A stretch of DNA of 64,000 bases from Rhizobium sp. CG5 (GCF_023701945.1 NZ_JABAEF010000002.1:372001-436000); one strand, 5' to 3'; numbered from the stretch's first letter, positions 45,628-55,673 are shown. Notes: generated by a model not told the origin, from the sequence alone. Translations and numbers: made by a program.

Positions 45628-47034
45628 TTACTTGACCGGCATTTCCTCATGCGCCTTTGCCACCCCATGGCCGGACACGGCGGCGCCGGCATTGGGCGAG
45701 AGCGTCAGGAACGGCAGGGCTGCCAGCAACGACAGCCCGGTGACGATCGCAAAGGCCAGATGGAAATCGCCAAGACCGAGCGGTGCGCCGCTGATGAGGA
45801 CGCTGGCCTCCAGGATCGCCGCAGCCACGGCCACGCCGAGCGCCTGGCTTACCTGCTGCAGCACGGACCCGACCGAGGTCGCCTGGCTGGCCTGGTCGTC
45901 TTCGATATCCGAATAGCTGAGCGCATTGACACCGGTGAAGAAGAACGACCGGGCAAATCCGGCCATCAGCAGCACGGTGGAAATCAGGATAGTGGAGGTC
46001 TCCGGCGTGAAGAAGGCCGAGGGCAGGGTGGTGGCGGCGGCAAACAGCGGTGCGGCGATCAGCATGCGGCGGAAACCGACGGCGGCAAACACCCGCCGGG
46101 CGGCAAATTTCGTGGTAATGGCGCCGATCGCCCCGGTAAAGGTGATCATCCCGGATTGAAACGGCGTCAGCCCGAAGCCGAGCTGCAGCATCAGCGGCAT
46201 CAGGAAGGGAATGGCGCCGGTCGAAATCCGGAACAATGTGCCGCCGATCGAGGCGGCGCGGAAATTGCGGTTCTGGAAGAGAGTCAGATTGATCAGCGGC
46301 GCCCTGTGGCGGCGGGCATGGTGCACGAACAGCACGGCGCCAAGGACGCCCGACACCATGGCGGCAACGCCGACGATCGGCGGCAGGGCGGGCAGGCTGA
46401 CGACCGACAGGCCGAAGACGATGCCGGCGGTGGCCAGCGCACAATAGAAAAAGCCCTTGACGTCGACCGGCGGCGGATTGGTGGCCGGCACCTCCGGCAG
46501 GTAGATGGTCGCCAGCCAGACGCCGAGAAAGCCGATCGGCACATTGATCAGAAAAATCCAGTGCCAGGAGAAATAGGTGGTGATGAAGCCGCCGATCGGC
46601 GGTCCGCTCAACGGACCGACCAGCGCCGGAATGGTCAGAAGCGCCATGGCCGACACGAGATCGCTGCGCTTGGTGGTGCGCAGCAGCACCAGCCGCCCGA
46701 CCGGCGTCATCATCGCCCCGCCCATGCCCTGCAGGAAGCGGGCGCCGACAAAGGCAAACAGCGAGGAGGACATGGCGCACAGCACCGATCCGAGCACGAA
46801 GACCAGGATCGCCAGCCGGAAGATCCGCTTGGCCCCGAATCGGTCGGCCATCCAGCCGCTGACCGGGATGAAGATCGCCAGCGCCACCATATAGGAGGTC
46901 AGCGCCAACTTCAGCGTGATCGGCCCGACATGGAGATCGGCTGCGATCGCCGGCAGCGCCGTGGCAATGACGGTGGAATCCATCTGCTCCATGAAGAGCG
47001 CGACGGCAAGGATAAGCGGAACGATGCGGTTCAT
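45628..47034 (-). CDS. MFS drug transporter (DHA2/EmrB-QacA type)
   Basis: A 468-residue membrane protein, started at ATG 47034 (MNRIVPLILAVALFMEQMDS). About 13-14 membrane segments are visible. Motif A is MADRFGAKRIFRLAI, motif D1 is MEQMDSTVIATALPAIAADL, and motif C-like residues are LVGPLSGPPIGGFI. DHA2 exporters use the proton gradient to expel lipophilic drugs. It is divergent from the MBL hydrolase gene, and converges with the VOC gene. Confidence 0.87.
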   Translation of the reverse strand: MNRIVPLILAVALFMEQMDSTVIATALPAIAADLHVGPITLKLALTSYMVALAIFIPVSGWMADRFGAKRIFRLAILVFVLGSVLCAMSSSLFAFVGARFLQGMGGAMMTPVGRLVLLRTTKRSDLVSAMALLTIPALVGPLSGPPIGGFITTYFSWHWIFLINVPIGFLGVWLATIYLPEVPATNPPPVDVKGFFYCALATAGIVFGLSVVSLPALPPIVGVAAMVSGVLGAVLFVHHARRHRAPLINLTLFQNRNFRAASIGGTLFRISTGAIPFLMPLMLQLGFGLTPFQSGMITFTGAIGAITTKFAARRVFAAVGFRRMLIAAPLFAAATTLPSAFFTPETSTILISTVLLMAGFARSFFFTGVNALSYSDIEDDQASQATSVGSVLQQVSQALGVAVAAAILEASVLISGAPLGLGDFHLAFAIVTGLSLLAALPFLTLSPNAGAAVSGHGVAKAHEEMPVK

Positions 47035-47241
47035 CCGGTAAACACCCTGGAACTGGGGACCTGTGGCGGGGCGGTAAGGCGCGATCCTTCTACCTCCGCA
47101 GTGCCGCGCTGCCAATGCCAGATCGGCAAAGTTTCAGCCATCCGTTCACGTCTGCGTGAGGCTGGTGTTCTTCGAGGCTTGCGCCTCTATCTTGGCAAGG
47201 GCCCGGTCCAGACGGATCGGCAAGGCAAACAGGAGGGTAGG

Positions 47242-48234
47242 ATGGTTTCATTGAACAGACGCGTATTGCTGGGGGCGGCCGGCATGGGCGCGCTTTCGGC
47301 GCCTTATCTCATGACCCGCAGCGCGCAGGCCCAGGCGCAGGCGACCAGCACGACGATGGACATCGATCACGCCATGCCGCCGGAAACCCATCGGTTCAAG
47401 GTCGGAACGTTCGAAGTCGTGGTGGTGAAGGATGGCGCAAGGCCGTCCGGCGCACCGGCCGAGACCTTCGGCACCAATCAGTCGGCCGAAGCGGTCGCCG
47501 ATCTGTTGAAGCAGAATTTCCTGCCCCCTGACCAGTTCGTCAACAGCTTTGCGCCTGTACTCGTCAATACCGGCTCCGAGGTCGTGCTGTTTGACACCGG
47601 CCTTGGTGCGGCAGGACGCGCCCAGGGCGGCGGACGCCTGATCGAAGGCCTGACGGCCGCCGGTTATAACCAGGAAGACGTGACGATCGTCGTGCTCACC
47701 CATATGCATGGCGACCATATCGGCGGACTGATGGAAAGCGGCAAGCCGGCCTTCCCCAATGCCCGCTATGTGACCGGCCAGGCCGAATATGATTTCTGGG
47801 TCGATCCGGCCCGCGCCGGCACGCCGGCCGAGAGCGGCCAGAAGGGTGTGCTGGCCAATGTGAAGCCGCTGGCCGACAAGATGACCTTCATCGCCGATGG
47901 CGCCGATGTGGTGACCGGCATCAGCGCCATGGCGGCCTTCGGTCACTCGCCGGGCCACATGATCTATCGGCTGCAGTCGGAAGGACGCCAGCTTGTGCTG
48001 ACCGCCGACACCGCCAACCATTTCGTGCTGTCCTTGCAGAAGCCGGAGTGGGAAGTGCGTTTCGACATGGACAAGGCCGCTGCTGCCCAAAGCCGCAAGA
48101 CAGTCTTCGACATGCTGGCCACCGACAAAGTCGCCTTCCTCGGCTATCACATGCCGTTCCCGGCGGTCGGCTATGTCGAACCGCTCGATACCGGCTACCG
48201 TTTCGTGCCGAAGGCCTATCAGTTCGATCTCTGA
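47242..48234 (+). CDS. Tat-exported MBL-fold metallohydrolase
   Basis: A 330-residue protein with a twin-arginine-like signal (NRRVLLGAAGMGALSAPYL) at residues 5-30, cleavage near AQAQAQ. The metallo-beta-lactamase motif is THMHGDHIGGL (about residue 155), with metal ligands in FGHSPGHM and TADTANH. It is AttM/AHL-lactonase-like in overall length. Substrate is unknown; lactones, beta-lactams or quorum signals are all family possibilities. AGGAGGG precedes the ATG at 47242. It is divergent from the MFS exporter (207 bp apart), a pairing that could serve detoxification of one compound (inference). Confidence 0.82.
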   Translation: MVSLNRRVLLGAAGMGALSAPYLMTRSAQAQAQATSTTMDIDHAMPPETHRFKVGTFEVVVVKDGARPSGAPAETFGTNQSAEAVADLLKQNFLPPDQFVNSFAPVLVNTGSEVVLFDTGLGAAGRAQGGGRLIEGLTAAGYNQEDVTIVVLTHMHGDHIGGLMESGKPAFPNARYVTGQAEYDFWVDPARAGTPAESGQKGVLANVKPLADKMTFIADGADVVTGISAMAAFGHSPGHMIYRLQSEGRQLVLTADTANHFVLSLQKPEWEVRFDMDKAAAAQSRKTVFDMLATDKVAFLGYHMPFPAVGYVEPLDTGYRFVPKAYQFDL

Positions 48235-48257
48235 CCTTCGCCTGATCGCAAGATGGC

Positions 48258-48288
48258 GATCCGCATCGCCCGCCGGGCGGTGCGGATC
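48258..48288. repeat. Long GC-rich hairpin between convergent genes
   Basis: GATCCGCATCGCCCG and CGGGCGGTGCGGATC form a 15-bp stem (one T-G pair) around a single base, 24 bp after the MBL stop. There is no T-tract on either strand. It is a possible bidirectional transcription barrier between the MBL gene and the DUF1476 gene. Confidence 0.55.
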
Positions 48289-48320
48289 ATCGCGTTTGCG
48301 GAGAGGTCGGAAAGGCGCTT

Positions 48321-48632
48321 TCAGCGGCCTTCGTACATCGAGCGTGCCGTATCCTTCAGCAGGGAGGTCATGCGCTGGCGGATCTCGTCATCGAGAACCG
48401 TGACGCCGGCGGCATCGAAATCCTGGCGAAGCCGGGCAAAGACGCCATCCTTTTGGGTCACGTCGGCAGCGATCAGGTCTTTGGCATAAGCGTCGGCATC
48501 GGCCTTGCCCATGATGGCGGCGGCCCATAGGCCAATCAATCCATTGCGCCGCGCCTGCGCCTTGAACAAGAGCTCTTCGTCATGCATGAATTTGTTTTCG
48601 AATGCCTGCGCCCGCTTCTGTAGTGTGGTCAT
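48321..48632 (-). CDS. F1-ATPase inhibitor zeta subunit (DUF1476)
   Basis: A 103-residue helical protein, started at ATG 48632 (MTTLQKRAQAFENKFMHDEE). The sequence ENKFMHDEELLFKAQARRNG and LIGLWAA are the signature of DUF1476, the alphaproteobacterial zeta subunit that binds F1 and blocks ATP hydrolysis (shown in Paracoccus). AGGGGCG precedes the start. The gene converges with the MBL hydrolase gene. Confidence 0.9.
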   Translation of the reverse strand: MTTLQKRAQAFENKFMHDEELLFKAQARRNGLIGLWAAAIMGKADADAYAKDLIAADVTQKDGVFARLRQDFDAAGVTVLDDEIRQRMTSLLKDTARSMYEGR

Positions 48633-48834
48633 TTTGATCGCCCCTGTATTTGAACTGTTCTCAGTCGGCCTCATGACTTGGCGGGCCGTGACCGGTTTTG
48701 TACAGGCAAAGATTTTAAGAACCGCTAGGAGACAGGCTAAAAGATGGATGAATGACATATGTCAAATCGCGGCTGGAGGCTCAACCTGTAGCTGACGGTC
48801 GAACAGGTTCTGTCGCCAAGCTCCGCAGACCGCG

Positions 48835-49356
48835 TCACAAATCCCGCGGCGACTGGCCAAGCGCAAGCTCTGACACCAATAGGGCAACTGACTGCTCCAC
48901 GTCCTGATTCGCAGTGTCGATAACCAGGGGGCTCTGTCCCCAATCGTCGTAATGTCGGGCTGTAATTTCTTCCCAGGTCGGCTTTCTCAGCCCCGGAACA
49001 TCGGTTGTCCGCGTTTCCGCCCGTCGGCGATGTTCATTTTTATCGGAACAGATAATCTCTATTTCGACGGATGGCGCCGCCGATCGTCCTGCAACCGAAA
49101 GCCAGGCATCTCGAGTTACCTTCAGGCAATTCACAGAATCCGCAATGACCGTATTGCCGAGCTTCAGATTGTCTTCCGCGATCCCATAGGCGACCATATA
49201 TCCCGCTGGGCCGACCTCCGATTTCAACATCGCAGACGCTCGTATATTTTGCTCGACTGTATCGACGCGGACATAGACCGCGCCGAGTTCCTTCGCCAAA
49301 GCACGAGCGATCGTCGTTTTTCCTGTGCCCGGCAAGCCGCCAAGAATGATGAGCAT
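48835..49356 (-). CDS. P-loop kinase/AAA family ATPase, low GC
   Basis: A 173-residue protein from ATG 49356 (MLIILGGLPGTGKTTIAR), with Walker A GLPGTGKT, a base-like DTVEQNIR segment, and the R-rich RRRAETRTTD lid region of small kinases such as zeta-toxin or chloramphenicol-phosphotransferase-like enzymes. ATG 49380 is an alternative start. Its codon use is more AT-rich than the neighbours, as are the flanking non-coding parts (about 48.64-49.65 kb), so it looks acquired. The substrate is not known; small-molecule or nucleotide phosphorylation is expected. Confidence 0.7.
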   Translation of the reverse strand: MLIILGGLPGTGKTTIARALAKELGAVYVRVDTVEQNIRASAMLKSEVGPAGYMVAYGIAEDNLKLGNTVIADSVNCLKVTRDAWLSVAGRSAAPSVEIEIICSDKNEHRRRAETRTTDVPGLRKPTWEEITARHYDDWGQSPLVIDTANQDVEQSVALLVSELALGQSPRDL

Positions 49357-49702
49357 GAAGATTTTCTTCCCATTGTTCATGAGCCCTCGGACCCTCCACA
49401 CGAGGATTCTCGATCCGAATGGCATGGTACATTTTCGCCGTGACACATTGATCACGACCAGCGGCCGATCGCAAAAGGCCTCCCGAACAGATTTCCAGTA
49501 TGATAGCCGCTTGAACGTCGATGCCACGACGGGATCGGGCCCCATTTCAGGTGGGGGCCAAAGCCGGCTATTTTTTGCTATTCCCTTCCTGTCATAGACG
49601 TGTTACCTGCCCTCGCCAACTTCCAAGCAATTCTTGCAGGAGCAGCCGGGCGGATGATTCGTTCCGGGCGGCTTTGCATTTTCAAAACGAAGGAAATTGG
49701 CA
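49357..49702. other. 346-bp intergenic region, kinase to guaB
   Basis: Divergent upstream region of the P-loop kinase and guaB. It is AT-rich up to about 49.6 kb and holds a GGAAATTGG ribosome-binding region for guaB. I see no riboswitch or operator that I can name. Confidence 0.4.
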
Positions 49703-51193
49703 ATGGCACGCATCGTAATCTCGGCCACCGGCGCGGAAGCGCTCACCTTTGACGATGTCCTCCTGCAGCCCGGACATTCCGAAGTCATGCCGGGGCAGAC
49801 CAATATCGCCACCCGCATTTCAAGAGACATCGATCTGTCCCTGCCGATCCTGTCGTCGGCCATGGACACGGTCACCGAGAGCCGGCTTGCCATTGCCATG
49901 GCGCAATCGGGCGGCATGGGCGTCATCCACCGCAATCTGACGCCGATCGAGCAGGCCGAAGAGGTCCGCCAGGTCAAGAAATTCGAAAGCGGCATGGTCG
50001 TCAACCCGGTCACCATCGGCCCGGATGCCACGCTTGCCGAAGCGCTGTCGCTGATGAAGTCGCACGGCATTTCCGGTATCCCGGTCGTCGAGGGCAACAG
50101 TCGCCCTGGTCGCCTGGTCGGCATCCTGACCAATCGCGACGTGCGCTTTGCCTCCGATCCGACCCAGAAGATCCACGAATTGATGACCCACCAGAACCTG
50201 ATCACCGTCAGGGATGGCGTCGACCAGGGCGAGGCCAAGCGCCTGCTGCACACCCATCGCATCGAAAAGCTTGTGGTCGTCGACAATGAAGGCCGTTGCG
50301 TCGGCCTGATCACCGTCAAGGATATCGAGAAGTCGCAGCTCAATCCCCATGCCGCCAAGGATGCGCAAGGCAGACTGCGGGTCGCCGCCGCCATTTCCAC
50401 CGGTGAAGACGGCCGCGAACGGGCCGAGCGCCTGATCGAAGCCGGCGTCGACGTCATCGTCGTCGATACCGCCCACGGCCATAGCCAGAAGGTGCTGGAC
50501 GCCGTGGCCGAGGTGAAGAAGATGTCGAATGCCATTCGCATCATCGCCGGCAATGTCGCCACCAGCGAAGGCACCCGCGCCCTGATCGATGCCGGCGCCG
50601 ACTGCATCAAGGTCGGCATCGGCCCCGGCTCGATCTGCACCACCCGCATTGTTGCCGGCGTCGGCGTTCCGCAGCTCGCCGCCGTCATGGCGGCGGTCGA
50701 AGAGGCCAACAAGCACGGCATTCCGGTTATCGCCGATGGCGGCATCAAGTTTTCCGGCGACGTTGCCAAGGCGATTGCCGCCGGCGCTTCTGCCGTCATG
50801 GTCGGCTCGCTGCTGGCCGGCACCGACGAAAGCCCCGGCGAGGTCTATCTCTACCAGGGCCGCTCCTTCAAGGCCTATCGCGGCATGGGCTCGGTGGGCG
50901 CCATGGCCCGCGGTTCGGCCGACCGCTATTTCCAGGCTGAGGTGCGCGACACCCTGAAGCTGGTGCCGGAAGGCATCGAAGGCCAGGTCCCCTACAAGGG
51001 CCCGGTCTCGGCCGTGCTGCACCAGCTGGCCGGCGGGCTGAAGGCAGCCATGGGCTATGTCGGCGGCAAGGACATCAAGGATTTCCAGGAGAAGGCCACC
51101 TTCGTGCGCATTTCCGGTGCGGGCTTGCGCGAAAGCCATCCGCATGGCGTGACCATCACCCGCGAAAGCCCGAACTATCCGGGCGGCGCATGA
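49703..51193 (+). CDS. guaB: Inosine-5'-monophosphate dehydrogenase
   Basis: A 496-residue enzyme. The TIM barrel is interrupted by a CBS pair (about residues 95-215). Catalytic features: [16 protein letters not shown] at the N-terminus, DTAHGHS, the cysteine loop [11 protein letters not shown], and the flap [13 protein letters not shown]. It catalyses IMP to XMP, the committed step of GTP synthesis. ATG 49703 has AGGA 8 bp upstream; TTG 49697 is an alternative. It ends in a strong terminator. Confidence 0.96.
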   Translation: MARIVISATGAEALTFDDVLLQPGHSEVMPGQTNIATRISRDIDLSLPILSSAMDTVTESRLAIAMAQSGGMGVIHRNLTPIEQAEEVRQVKKFESGMVVNPVTIGPDATLAEALSLMKSHGISGIPVVEGNSRPGRLVGILTNRDVRFASDPTQKIHELMTHQNLITVRDGVDQGEAKRLLHTHRIEKLVVVDNEGRCVGLITVKDIEKSQLNPHAAKDAQGRLRVAAAISTGEDGRERAERLIEAGVDVIVVDTAHGHSQKVLDAVAEVKKMSNAIRIIAGNVATSEGTRALIDAGADCIKVGIGPGSICTTRIVAGVGVPQLAAVMAAVEEANKHGIPVIADGGIKFSGDVAKAIAAGASAVMVGSLLAGTDESPGEVYLYQGRSFKAYRGMGSVGAMARGSADRYFQAEVRDTLKLVPEGIEGQVPYKGPVSAVLHQLAGGLKAAMGYVGGKDIKDFQEKATFVRISGAGLRESHPHGVTITRESPNYPGGA

Positions 51194-51218
51194 TCCGCCT
51201 GCCCATCAGCATGTAATC

Positions 51219-51256
51219 AAAGGCCCGAAATCGGTTGCGATATTCGGGCCTTTTTC
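51219..51256 (+). terminator. Terminator of guaB
   Basis: AAGGCCCGAAATCG / CGATATTCGGGCCTT with a GTTG loop and one bulged A, followed by TTTTTC. Confidence 0.85.
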
Positions 51257-51291
51257 TTATGGCTTGGCATTCATGCGGAAAGGAAAACGAC

Positions 51292-51708
51292 ATGACCGGT
51301 TTTGAACTGTTCTGGCCCCTTGTGGCCCATGCCTTCCTGGTCTTCTGCCTTTATGGCCTGTTGGTCCTGCGCCGGGCAAGCGTCGTCAAATCGGGACTGG
51401 TCGAGCGCGAGGCGTTCCGGGAGAATCGCGACGAACCCACGGAGAGCCGCGTGGTCAACCGCGCCATTGCCAACCAGTTCGAACTGCCTGTGCTGTTCTA
51501 CGCGGTCTCGATCCTGCTCTATATCGTCGATGCCGACAATGTCGTAGCCGTTGCCCTGGCCTGGCTGTTTGTCGCCACCCGTTACGCCCATGCCTTCGTG
51601 CATGTCACGGCCAATCGGCTGATGCTGCGCCGGCCGCTGTTCATGGCGGGCTTCGTCGCACTCTTTGCCCTGTGGATCTGGCTGGCGGGCTGGATGGCCT
51701 TTTCCTGA
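51292..51708 (+). CDS. MAPEG family membrane protein
   Basis: A 138-residue protein with four hydrophobic helices. The MAPEG signature RVVNRAIANQFELPVLFYAV (an Asn-x-x-Glu with Phe-Tyr) and ATRYAHAFVHV are present. MAPEG proteins include glutathione transferases and related membrane enzymes; the bacterial forms of this size have no assigned substrate. ATG 51292 is chosen because it has an AAGGAAAACG box. It converges with ltrA-like. Confidence 0.82.
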   Translation: MTGFELFWPLVAHAFLVFCLYGLLVLRRASVVKSGLVEREAFRENRDEPTESRVVNRAIANQFELPVLFYAVSILLYIVDADNVVAVALAWLFVATRYAHAFVHVTANRLMLRRPLFMAGFVALFALWIWLAGWMAFS

Positions 51709-51726
51709 CCCAGCCCGCCTTTTGAG

Positions 51727-53013
51727 CTAGTGTGACGGTTCGTTGCCGCCCGCTCGCATGCCGCTCAGCATCCGCTCGAAGGCCTCGTCGCCGTGCCGGT
51801 GGCCGACCACCTCGTAGCCGATCACAGCGACCGCGGGCGCCAGCATCAGCAGCGTCAGGCAGACGGTCATGCTGACGCCGAAACCGGCGCAGACCACCGG
51901 AAGGACGATGAACAGCGCCGTGCCGGCCAGCAGCCAGACATGGAACCGATCTCGCTCTCCGAGAAGATAGGTGTGGAGCGCGAAGATCGTCAGGATGTAA
52001 AGGCCGACCGGAAGGGCGACGGTGAGCAGCGTCGCCACCGCGCCGATATGGGCCTCGTGCTCGATATAATAGGCGGCGACATGCAGGCCGGCGCCGGTGG
52101 CGGCGATCGCCGCGAAGATCAGCATGTGCCCATAGCCCCAGACGAAGGCGCGGTCCCGCCTGATATGCAGCACTTTGGCGGAGGGCAGCATGAAATAGAG
52201 CCACCACATGCCGAAGGTCAGGCCGGTTCCGGCAACGCACATCAGCACGGTGTCCATGCTCCATCCCTGGCTCTCGACGATGGCCGAGATCGACGCGACC
52301 GTGCCGATCACCCCTTCGCCGAGCGCAATGATGGCCAGCAGGCCGTAGCGCTCGGCAATGTGATGGGCATGCCAGGGAGTACCGTTGCCCAGGCGCTCGG
52401 CCACGATCGGGCCGGCCAGTTCGAAGATGCCAAGCGCCAGGATGCAGGCCGCCGTCGGCAGGAGAGGCAGGTCGACAAAAATCAGAATGGTCCAGCCGAT
52501 CTGCGCGGTGAAGATCCAGCCGGCATAAAACAGGCAGGCGGCGCGGCCGCCGGGATATTGCCGCGCCGCCCGCAGCCATTGAAAAATCATCGCCACCCGC
52601 ATGATGACATAACCCATCACCATCACGGCATTGTCGATATATCCGCCGTGGTCCAGCGACGTGAACATCCGCGGTAGTCCGACGGCCAGGATCAGCACGC
52701 CGATCATCTGGATCATGGTCGTGACGCGGTAGATCCAGTCGTCCGTATCGAAGGCGGAGGCGAACCAGGAGAAATTGATCCAGGCCAGGCAGATGGCAAA
52801 CATCGCGAAGGCGAAGCTACCCAATCCGACGGCAAAATGGCCCTCCGCCATAAGATGCGCAAAAGGCGAGGCGGCTGCGCTGAAGGCGATGACGAATGTC
52901 AGGTCGAACAGCAGTTCGAGCGGTGTCGCCACCCGGTGCGCTTCATGCGGATCGCGGCCTCGCATGAGGATCGCACGATGATGAGGCAGATGGGGCGAGG
53001 GTTCATGGGACAT
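51727..53013 (-). CDS. Low-temperature-requirement A (LtrA) family membrane protein
   Basis: A 428-residue integral membrane protein with about ten to twelve segments, started at ATG 53013 (MSHEPSPHLPHHRAIL). It matches LtrA: TPLELLFDLTFVIAF near the N-terminus, and HIAERYGLLAIIALGEGVIG in the centre. The family was named for a Listeria cold-growth phenotype; its biochemical role is unknown. It converges with the MAPEG gene (18 bp apart). Confidence 0.85.
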   Translation of the reverse strand: MSHEPSPHLPHHRAILMRGRDPHEAHRVATPLELLFDLTFVIAFSAAASPFAHLMAEGHFAVGLGSFAFAMFAICLAWINFSWFASAFDTDDWIYRVTTMIQMIGVLILAVGLPRMFTSLDHGGYIDNAVMVMGYVIMRVAMIFQWLRAARQYPGGRAACLFYAGWIFTAQIGWTILIFVDLPLLPTAACILALGIFELAGPIVAERLGNGTPWHAHHIAERYGLLAIIALGEGVIGTVASISAIVESQGWSMDTVLMCVAGTGLTFGMWWLYFMLPSAKVLHIRRDRAFVWGYGHMLIFAAIAATGAGLHVAAYYIEHEAHIGAVATLLTVALPVGLYILTIFALHTYLLGERDRFHVWLLAGTALFIVLPVVCAGFGVSMTVCLTLLMLAPAVAVIGYEVVGHRHGDEAFERMLSGMRAGGNEPSH

Positions 53014-53330
53014 CGGCGACAGGCTCTCTCGATCACGGTGGCACAGGGAACCGACTCCTTGCCTATTATCAATTGTCCGGTTTCGTAAATATTGGTCAAG
53101 CCGGTCTGCCGCAAAAGCCGGCCCGAAACTGCCATCTCGGCCGTCGGCTATCGCCCGCTGGAGGCGCTGTCGCAAAGACGCGACCCTTGTGGTTGCACAA
53201 ATCTCTCCGAAGTTGACATGTATCAACGATCTCCATCCCATTTCCGCTAGGTTCCCCTCGCGTTCGCAATTCCGAACGGCGAGCAGCGCGGGTTTGATCT
53301 GCACACCGTCAATTTTCAAGGGAGACATTC
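53014..53330. other. 317-bp divergent region, LtrA to adhP
   Basis: No gene is supported. It contains the promoters of both genes and a GGGAGA ribosome-binding site just before adhP. I see no repeats or clear operators. Confidence 0.4.
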
Positions 53331-54356
53331 ATGGCATCGATGATGAAAGCCGCCGTGGTACGGGAATTCGGCAAGCCGCTGACGATTGAAGACATGCCTA
53401 TCCCGGAGCCGGGTCCCGGCCAGATCCTCGTCAAGTATGAGGCAACCGGGGTCTGCCACACCGACCTGCATGCCGCCAATGGTGATTGGCCGGTCAAGCC
53501 CAATCCGCCCTTCGTCCCCGGCCACGAGGGCGTCGGCTATGTCGCCAAGCTCGGCGCCGGCGTTTCGCGCATCAAGGAAGGTGACCGCGTCGGCGTGCCG
53601 TGGCTGCACACCGCCTGCGGCTGCTGCTCGCCCTGCCGCACCGGTTGGGAAACGCTTTGCGGCAGCCAGCAGAATACCGGCTATTCGGTCAACGGCACCT
53701 TCGCCCAATATGGCCTTGCCGATCCGGATTTTGTCGGCCGCCTGCCGGACAATCTGGACTTCGGCGCGGCAGCACCCGTGCTGTGCGCCGGCGTCACGGT
53801 CTACAAGGGCCTGAAGGAGACCGAAGTGCGCCCCGGTGAATGGGTGGTCATATCAGGCATCGGCGGTCTCGGCCACATGGCCGTGCAATATGCCAAGGCC
53901 ATGGGCATGCATGTGGTCGCTGCTGATATCCACGAGGACAAGCTGAAGCTTGCCAAGGATCTCGGCGCCGATATCGTCGTCGACGGCACGGCCAAGGACG
54001 CCATCGAGCAGGTGCAGAAGGCAACCGGCGGCGTGCATGGCGCGCTCGTTACCGCCGTTTCGCCCAAGGCCATGGAACAGGCCTACGGCTTCCTGCGCTC
54101 CAAGGGCACCATGGCGCTGGTCGGCTTGCCGCCGGGCTTCATCTCGCTGCCGGTATTCGAAACGGTCCTGAAGCGCATCACCGTGCGCGGCTCGATCGTC
54201 GGCACCCGCCAGGATCTTGAGGAATCGCTGGTGTTTGCCGGCGAGGGCAAGGTGGCCGCCCATTATTCCTGGGACAAGATCGAGAATATCAATGCCATCT
54301 TCAAGCGCATGGAAGAAGGCAAGATCGACGGCCGTATCGTTCTCGACCTCAACTGA
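53331..54356 (+). CDS. adhP: Zinc-dependent alcohol dehydrogenase AdhP
   Basis: A 341-residue medium-chain dehydrogenase. Catalytic zinc ligands: GVCHTDLH (Cys about 43) and PGHEGVGYV (His about 65); the structural zinc cysteines are ACGCCSPCRTGWETLC. The NAD-binding motif is ISGIGGLGHMAVQYA. It oxidises ethanol and other primary alcohols or reduces acetaldehyde. It has its own ribosome-binding site (AAGGGAGA) and is 121 bp before the patatin gene. Confidence 0.92.
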   Translation: MASMMKAAVVREFGKPLTIEDMPIPEPGPGQILVKYEATGVCHTDLHAANGDWPVKPNPPFVPGHEGVGYVAKLGAGVSRIKEGDRVGVPWLHTACGCCSPCRTGWETLCGSQQNTGYSVNGTFAQYGLADPDFVGRLPDNLDFGAAAPVLCAGVTVYKGLKETEVRPGEWVVISGIGGLGHMAVQYAKAMGMHVVAADIHEDKLKLAKDLGADIVVDGTAKDAIEQVQKATGGVHGALVTAVSPKAMEQAYGFLRSKGTMALVGLPPGFISLPVFETVLKRITVRGSIVGTRQDLEESLVFAGEGKVAAHYSWDKIENINAIFKRMEEGKIDGRIVLDLN

Positions 54357-54447
54357 GGCGGGACCCGTACACCAAAATGTGACTGCAGGGGGCGGCCAAT
54401 GCGGCCCCTTGCCTCTGGCAATAGGCAGACGACTTCCTAATTTATGA

Positions 54448-54456
54448 TGCAGCGCA
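54448..54456. promoter_or_regulatory. Possible PhaR-like site TGCAGCGCA
   Basis: TGC-N3-GCA, 22 bp upstream of the patatin-like gene start, has the same symmetry as the twin sites before the phasin gene. The motif is short, so a chance match is possible. Confidence 0.3.
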
Positions 54457-54477
54457 ACATTGCGAATGCAGGGCATC

Positions 54478-55599
54478 ATGTCGAAGTCCGATTGTGACCA
54501 TATCTTCGTTTTTCAGGGCGGTGGCGCGCTCGGGGCCTATCAGGCCGGCGCCTATGAGGCCCTTCATGCACAGGGCATCGATCCCGACTGGCTGGCCGGC
54601 ATTTCGATCGGCGCGATCAATGCCGCGCTGATCGCCGGCAGCCCCAAGGAACACCGGGTCGAAAATCTCAAGGCCTTCTGGGACAGGGTCTCGTCCAGCC
54701 TGACCTTCGGCCAGGATCATGCTGATACCGATTTCCGCCGGATCTCCAACGAGGTTTCGGCCATGGCAGGCGCCATCGCCGGCATCCCCGGGTTCTTTTC
54801 GCCGCGCCTCTACACCCCCTACCAGATGCTGTTCAATCCGAACGCGATGATCAGTTACTACGATACCGAGCCCTTGCTGAAAACGCTGGAAGAGCTTGTC
54901 GATTTCGATCTGCTCAACGATTGCGAGACCCGCATCAGTCTCGGCGCTGTCGAAGTGGTGTCCGGCAATTTTGCCTATTTCGACAATCGCCGCCACACGC
55001 TGGATGCCCGGCATATCGCGGCATCAGGCGCTTTGCCGCCGGGCTTTGCGCCGGTCGAGATCGACGGACGCTTCTATTGGGATGGCGGCCTGGTCTCCAA
55101 CACGCCTTTGCAGCATGTCCTGTCCACCAATGCCTCCGAGCGCGACCTCGAAATTTTCCAGGTCGACCTGTTCAGCGCCCGCGGCACCATGCCGAAGGAC
55201 CATTTCGAGGCGGAAAGCCGGGTCAAGGAGATCCGCTACTCCAGCCGCACGCGCATGAACACCGACGAATTTGCCCGCAAGCAGGTCGTTCGCCGCGCCG
55301 CCAAGCGGCTCTTGGAAAAGCTGCCGCCGGAATTTGCCGATGACGAGGATGCCAGGCTGCTGAAATCGATCGGCATCGAATTCGACGTGACGATCGTCCA
55401 TCTCATCCACCGCCGCGCCGCCTATGCCACCCATGCCATGGATGCCGAGTTTTCCCGTGCGTCGATCACCGAGCATTGGGCAGCCGGCTATGACGATGTC
55501 ATGCACACGCTCAACCATGAAAAGTGGAAAAACCGTGGCCGGCCGCGCGACGGCATCCAGATTTTCGACCTTGCCCAGCAAGGCCGCGCAAAGAGCTAA
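54478..55599 (+). CDS. Patatin-like phospholipase family protein (DUF3734-type)
   Basis: A 373-residue protein. The patatin oxyanion loop is [17 protein letters not shown], the nucleophile elbow is GISIGAIN (Ser about 48) and the dyad Asp is in [12 protein letters not shown] (about residue 205). The C-terminal extension (about 260-345) fits DUF3734. Patatins hydrolyse esters or acyl lipids. The gene is followed 74 bp later by bdhA, an arrangement that points to intracellular polyhydroxybutyrate or lipid mobilisation rather than virulence. Confidence 0.87.
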   Translation: MSKSDCDHIFVFQGGGALGAYQAGAYEALHAQGIDPDWLAGISIGAINAALIAGSPKEHRVENLKAFWDRVSSSLTFGQDHADTDFRRISNEVSAMAGAIAGIPGFFSPRLYTPYQMLFNPNAMISYYDTEPLLKTLEELVDFDLLNDCETRISLGAVEVVSGNFAYFDNRRHTLDARHIAASGALPPGFAPVEIDGRFYWDGGLVSNTPLQHVLSTNASERDLEIFQVDLFSARGTMPKDHFEAESRVKEIRYSSRTRMNTDEFARKQVVRRAAKRLLEKLPPEFADDEDARLLKSIGIEFDVTIVHLIHRRAAYATHAMDAEFSRASITEHWAAGYDDVMHTLNHEKWKNRGRPRDGIQIFDLAQQGRAKS

Positions 55600-55673
55600 C
55601 CCCCACGCCTCGCCGTCCCTCATCGGCGCCCAAAGGACGCTCGGCCTCGAGACTGGAAACACGGAGAAAGACC

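Noticed and set aside
45430..47241. Long plus-strand open frame across the MFS gene joined in frame to the MBL hydrolase
   Set aside because: The part before 47242 is antisense to a clear 14-segment MFS transporter and is rich in Arg/Gln/Gly. The hydrolase has its own Tat signal and AGGAGGG ribosome-binding site.
49357..49702. Riboswitch or purine-box leader of guaB
   Set aside because: No conserved aptamer pattern or clear nested stem with an alternative terminator was found in the leader.
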